Shown here one piece after another: positions 62,107-64,000 of a DNA stretch of 64,000 bases (the stretch's first letter is position 1; every line of letters starts with the position of its first letter). The stretch is from contig JAFYQQ010000052.1 of the NCBI GenBank assembly GCA_017559845.1, positions 1 to 64,000 on the forward strand, written 5' to 3'. The translations under genes were made by a program, and so were the position numbers. This DNA is from Bacteroidaceae bacterium (GTDB lineage: Bacteria > Bacteroidota > Bacteroidia > Bacteroidales > Bacteroidaceae). A model generated the notes under the pieces. That model had not been told where the DNA came from, made no database searches, and saw nothing but the letters and a program-made list of their open reading frames with translations.

Positions 62107-63048
62107 TTATCTTGTCATCACTTTTCCGTCCTCAATGTACATTCCCTTGTCGGGCTGTCTGGTGAGCTTGCGGCCCTGCAGGTCATAGATGCCCTTGGCC
62201 TTCTGTGCGCCGGCAATCTGCGGCACGCCCTGTGTGATCTCGCCCTTGGCGTTGGGCCACATGTTGTAGAGCACTTCGCCGTCATGCTCAAAGCGTACAA
62301 GCATGGAGCGGTGGTGGGTGTTTTTGATTTCATCCATCTTTGCCTCGTCCTGCAGAATGTTGTCGTTCACATACCAATCCGCACATTCATTCACGTATGC
62401 CGGACCCACGATACATTCCTTGCCATTCCATGTGGTTACGCCAATGCCCTTGATGATGCGCCGTCCATTGTCCAGAAGCGCATATTCCAGAGGTTTTGCT
62501 CCGCCGAAAAAGTCCTTGCCCACTTCCACTATTTTTCCATAGGGAGTGGTTCTGGGGAATCCGGTGGTCTGACTGGTAAACAAATCAATGAAATACAGGT
62601 CTTCACCCACTTTCCAGTCTGCCCAACAATAGGTTTCGGCAGGTTCCATCACGGCAAACGGCTCGGCCTGGTCTCTTATGGCAATGTGCGTGAACTGGTC
62701 ATAAGTTCCCAGACACACACCCTCTTTGTCCAGAGAATAGCAACGGTAGCAAACAAGACGGCTATGTCCGTCCGGCGTGGTGGCAATCACATCTTGCAAA
62801 TCATAGGAACCCCATTCATATTCGAACGCCTGCATTTCGGAATTGATATGATATTCCACAATTTCAAAGTTGGGGACATAAGTGGTTCCTTCTTCTGTTT
62901 CAACGGCGCTGTACCAGGAATCATACAAAAGGGTGTCCAGACGGATTTCCGTCCACCGTGAACGATTGTTCAAATAAGACTGCGCCTGCACCTCAGCCAG
63001 TCCAAAGCCCAGAAGGGCAAGAATGGTAAAAAGTAATTTTTGTTTCAT
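62107..63048 (-). CDS. Secreted protein with sorting-like C-terminal tail, function unknown
   Basis: The 313-residue product has a signal peptide (MKQKLLFTILALLGFGLAEVQA) and a beta-rich body without a recognised family. It ends in GIYDLQGRKLTRQPDKGMYIEDGK, closely parallel to the tail of the BspA-like protein at 14.0 kb (GIYSLDGRRLNKPIRG.NIVNGRK). I infer export by the type IX system. The promoter TATTTTTG lies at 63125-63132, and a strong terminator follows. Confidence 0.78.
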   Translation of the reverse strand: MKQKLLFTILALLGFGLAEVQAQSYLNNRSRWTEIRLDTLLYDSWYSAVETEEGTTYVPNFEIVEYHINSEMQAFEYEWGSYDLQDVIATTPDGHSRLVCYRCYSLDKEGVCLGTYDQFTHIAIRDQAEPFAVMEPAETYCWADWKVGEDLYFIDLFTSQTTGFPRTTPYGKIVEVGKDFFGGAKPLEYALLDNGRRIIKGIGVTTWNGKECIVGPAYVNECADWYVNDNILQDEAKMDEIKNTHHRSMLVRFEHDGEVLYNMWPNAKGEITQGVPQIAGAQKAKGIYDLQGRKLTRQPDKGMYIEDGKVMTR

Positions 63049-63124
63049 AGCGTCATGTGTTTAAGGGTTTGAAGATTCTGTATATTGTCTCGCTTTTTTT
63101 ATTGGTTTTTGATGTATTTAGTTG

Positions 63125-63132
63125 CAAAAATA
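63125..63132 (-). promoter_or_regulatory. -7 element for the secreted protein gene
   Basis: TATTTTTG followed by CA on the minus strand; predicted start near 63117. Confidence 0.55.
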
Positions 63133-63150
63133 AAGATTCCGACCGAAACG

Positions 63151-63226
63151 GCCAAACGGATTGGAAACTATCTATGTCTTTCGGGCTGAAATTGTCCGAA
63201 ACGGCATCATTTCCAATCCGTTTGGC
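63151..63226 (-). terminator. Large hairpin after the thioesterase gene
   Basis: GCCAAACGGATTGGAAA (63151-63167) and TTTCCAATCCGTTTGGC (63210-63226) are perfect 17-bp arms around 42 nt, with a nested TTTCGG/CCGAAA hairpin and a CCGAAACGGC direct repeat (63143 and 63196). It begins 16 bp past the stop. It may act as an unusual 3'-end structure or be a small mobile repeat. Confidence 0.6.
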
Positions 63227-63241
63227 GGTGGAAAAGCAAAA

Positions 63242-63628
63242 TCACTTCTTCAGCTTTTCCATAAAGCGCAGGCGGTCCACCACATAGCGCGTGTGTGTGC
63301 CCTTGCCCAGAAGATTGCCGTCGGCATCCTGTGCCTGGACGGTGAAATCCAACTTTCGGCCCTCCACCGCCACCAGTTCCGCGGTGGCGGAAACCTTGCC
63401 GCCAAGCACGGTGGGGCGCAGATGGGTGCTGCTGATTTCCGAGCCCACCGTGGTGCAGCCCTCGGGCAGGTGGGCGGAAACCGCCATCATGGCGGCGTTC
63501 TCCATCAGCGCCATCATGGCGGGAGTGGCAAAGACGGGCAGGTCGCCGCTGCCCACGTGGAGTGCCAACTTATCCTCTGTTACGTCCAAAGACGACGTAT
63601 ATGTCAATCCGGGTTTCAATGTATCCAT
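63242..63628 (-). CDS. Hot-dog fold thioesterase (FlK-like)
   Basis: The 128-residue protein matches small acyl-CoA thioesterases of the fluoroacetyl-CoA thioesterase-like group: VFATPAMMALMENAAMMAV, EGCTTVGSEISSTHLRPT, and GTHTRYVVDRLRFMEKL at the end. The Thr, Glu and His positions of the FlK triad appear in ATPAMMALMENAA and STHLRPT. The natural substrate is unknown. The start at 63628 is well placed. Confidence 0.85.
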   Translation of the reverse strand: MDTLKPGLTYTSSLDVTEDKLALHVGSGDLPVFATPAMMALMENAAMMAVSAHLPEGCTTVGSEISSTHLRPTVLGGKVSATAELVAVEGRKLDFTVQAQDADGNLLGKGTHTRYVVDRLRFMEKLKK

Positions 63629-63641
63629 ATTTTTTTAAAGT

Positions 63642-63755
63642 TGTGAGTTGTGAGCTTTGAGCTTTGAGTTGTGAGCCTCACCGCTCACCTCTCACCTCTC
63701 ACCACTCATCACTCATTTCTCATTACTCATATCTCATTACTCACCGCTCATGGCC
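63642..63755. repeat. Opposed TTGTGAG and CTCAC tracts
   Basis: GTTGTGAGCTTTGAGCTTTGAG and then CTCACCGCTCACCTCTCACCTCTCACC to 63755. This is the third instance of the arrangement in the window. Part of it overlaps the end of the small gene at 63737. Confidence 0.65.
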
Positions 63756-63961
63756 TTATATCGGGTTCTCGAAAGGGGATCGCCACAGCGGCCGTGGTCC
63801 TCTTCGTCTACGGGTTCGGGCACCATTTCCACAATCTCGCCCTCGCGGAACATCACCAGCGCCAGGTTGTCCCTTTTGGCTCTGCACGCCAGTCGGCGTT
63901 GGGCAAGCAATATTCCCTCGTCAATCCTGCGTTGCAGGTCAAGCAAATCACGTCCCATCAT
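63737..63961 (-). CDS. Small conserved hypothetical protein
   Basis: The 74-residue basic-then-acidic protein begins MMGRDLLDLQRRIDEGI and contains LVMFREGEIVEMVPEP. I recall similar small Bacteroidales proteins of the form (M)RDLL.L..R...AI.LA..R but no function. A GGAGAGGAGG stretch 8 bp upstream of the ATG is a strong Shine-Dalgarno, rare in this phylum. The C-terminal residues are encoded by the start of a simple-repeat tract, so the end may be variable. Confidence 0.6.
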   Translation of the reverse strand: MMGRDLLDLQRRIDEGILLAQRRLACRAKRDNLALVMFREGEIVEMVPEPVDEEDHGRCGDPLSRTRYKAMSGE

Positions 63962-64000
63962 GGCTTCACCTCCTCTCCTGCATCTGCTCCATACTCGTCC

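Overview
The window looks like a chromosomal segment of a host-associated Bacteroidales, most likely a Prevotellaceae member. The evidence is: promoters of the Bacteroidetes form TAnnTTTG at about twenty sites, a type IX secretion pair (porU, porV), BspA-like leucine-rich repeat proteins, Bacteroidales-only families (DUF4250, DUF4290, DUF4837, DUF3078, 'smalltalk'), and gene orders typical of the group (DUF4290-murA-rimM-dxr-rseP; sigma-54 activator-lptE-TPR-secG). Most of it is housekeeping DNA. I found no rRNA, tRNA, insertion sequence, prophage, CRISPR array or conjugative module.

Layout. 0.1-1.1 kb: a short BspA-like gene and, upstream of it on the same strand, a well-bounded candidate structured RNA of about 350 nt with its own promoter, closing stem and terminator. 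1.4-9.9 kb (minus strand): tsaB, DUF4290, murA, rimM, dxr, rseP, DUF4250, a small lipoprotein, cca and a C_GCAxxG_C_C protein. 10.0-13.2 kb (plus): yicC, gmk, nadD, a secreted MORN protein and ispF. 13.2-14.0 kb: repeats and a 31-residue smalltalk peptide. 14.0-24.4 kb (minus): a BspA-like surface protein, porV, porU, a fumarylacetoacetase-family gene, a GH32-like hydrolase, and an HTH regulator that has an array of seven 41-bp units upstream. 24.8-29.3 kb (minus): tsf, rpsB, rpsI, rplM (with a probable L13 leader) and hisS. 29.4-37.1 kb: a headless SbcC-like coiled-coil protein, recQ, an AraC-type HTH, an AlkD-like protein, a divergent Fur and purA. 37.4-42.9 kb (minus): thioredoxin-like protein, GH29 alpha-fucosidase and two tandem GH109 genes, together a plausible mucin or blood-group A glycan module. 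43.1-50.3 kb (plus): rlmN, DUF4837, pdxA, sigma-54 activator, lptE, TPR protein, secG and a BadF-type kinase. 50.3-51.1 kb: a candidate small RNA and a 22-bp phased repeat. 51.2-61.1 kb: engB and a DUF3078 protein (minus), then yidC, an S9 peptidase, an MFS transporter and a fasciclin-domain lipoprotein (plus). 61.1-64 kb: a repeat-rich spacer, a secreted protein with a sorting-tail-like end, a hot-dog thioesterase and a small conserved protein.

Functional links. PorU and PorV would process and anchor surface proteins; two proteins here (14.0 kb and 62.1 kb) end in similar tails that could be their substrates. The fucosidase and GH109 pair suggest host glycan use. The S9 peptidase and the MFS carrier next to it may form a peptide-release and uptake pair. 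Cell-envelope assembly (murA, rseP, lptE, secG, yidC, dxr/ispF) and translation make up most of the rest.

The least explained sequence lies in the spacers: the 350-nt RNA, the 41-bp and 22-bp helically phased arrays, the REPIN-like and palindrome clusters, and a roughly 92-nt promoter-to-terminator transcript. Among proteins, the ATPase-less SbcC-like protein stands out.
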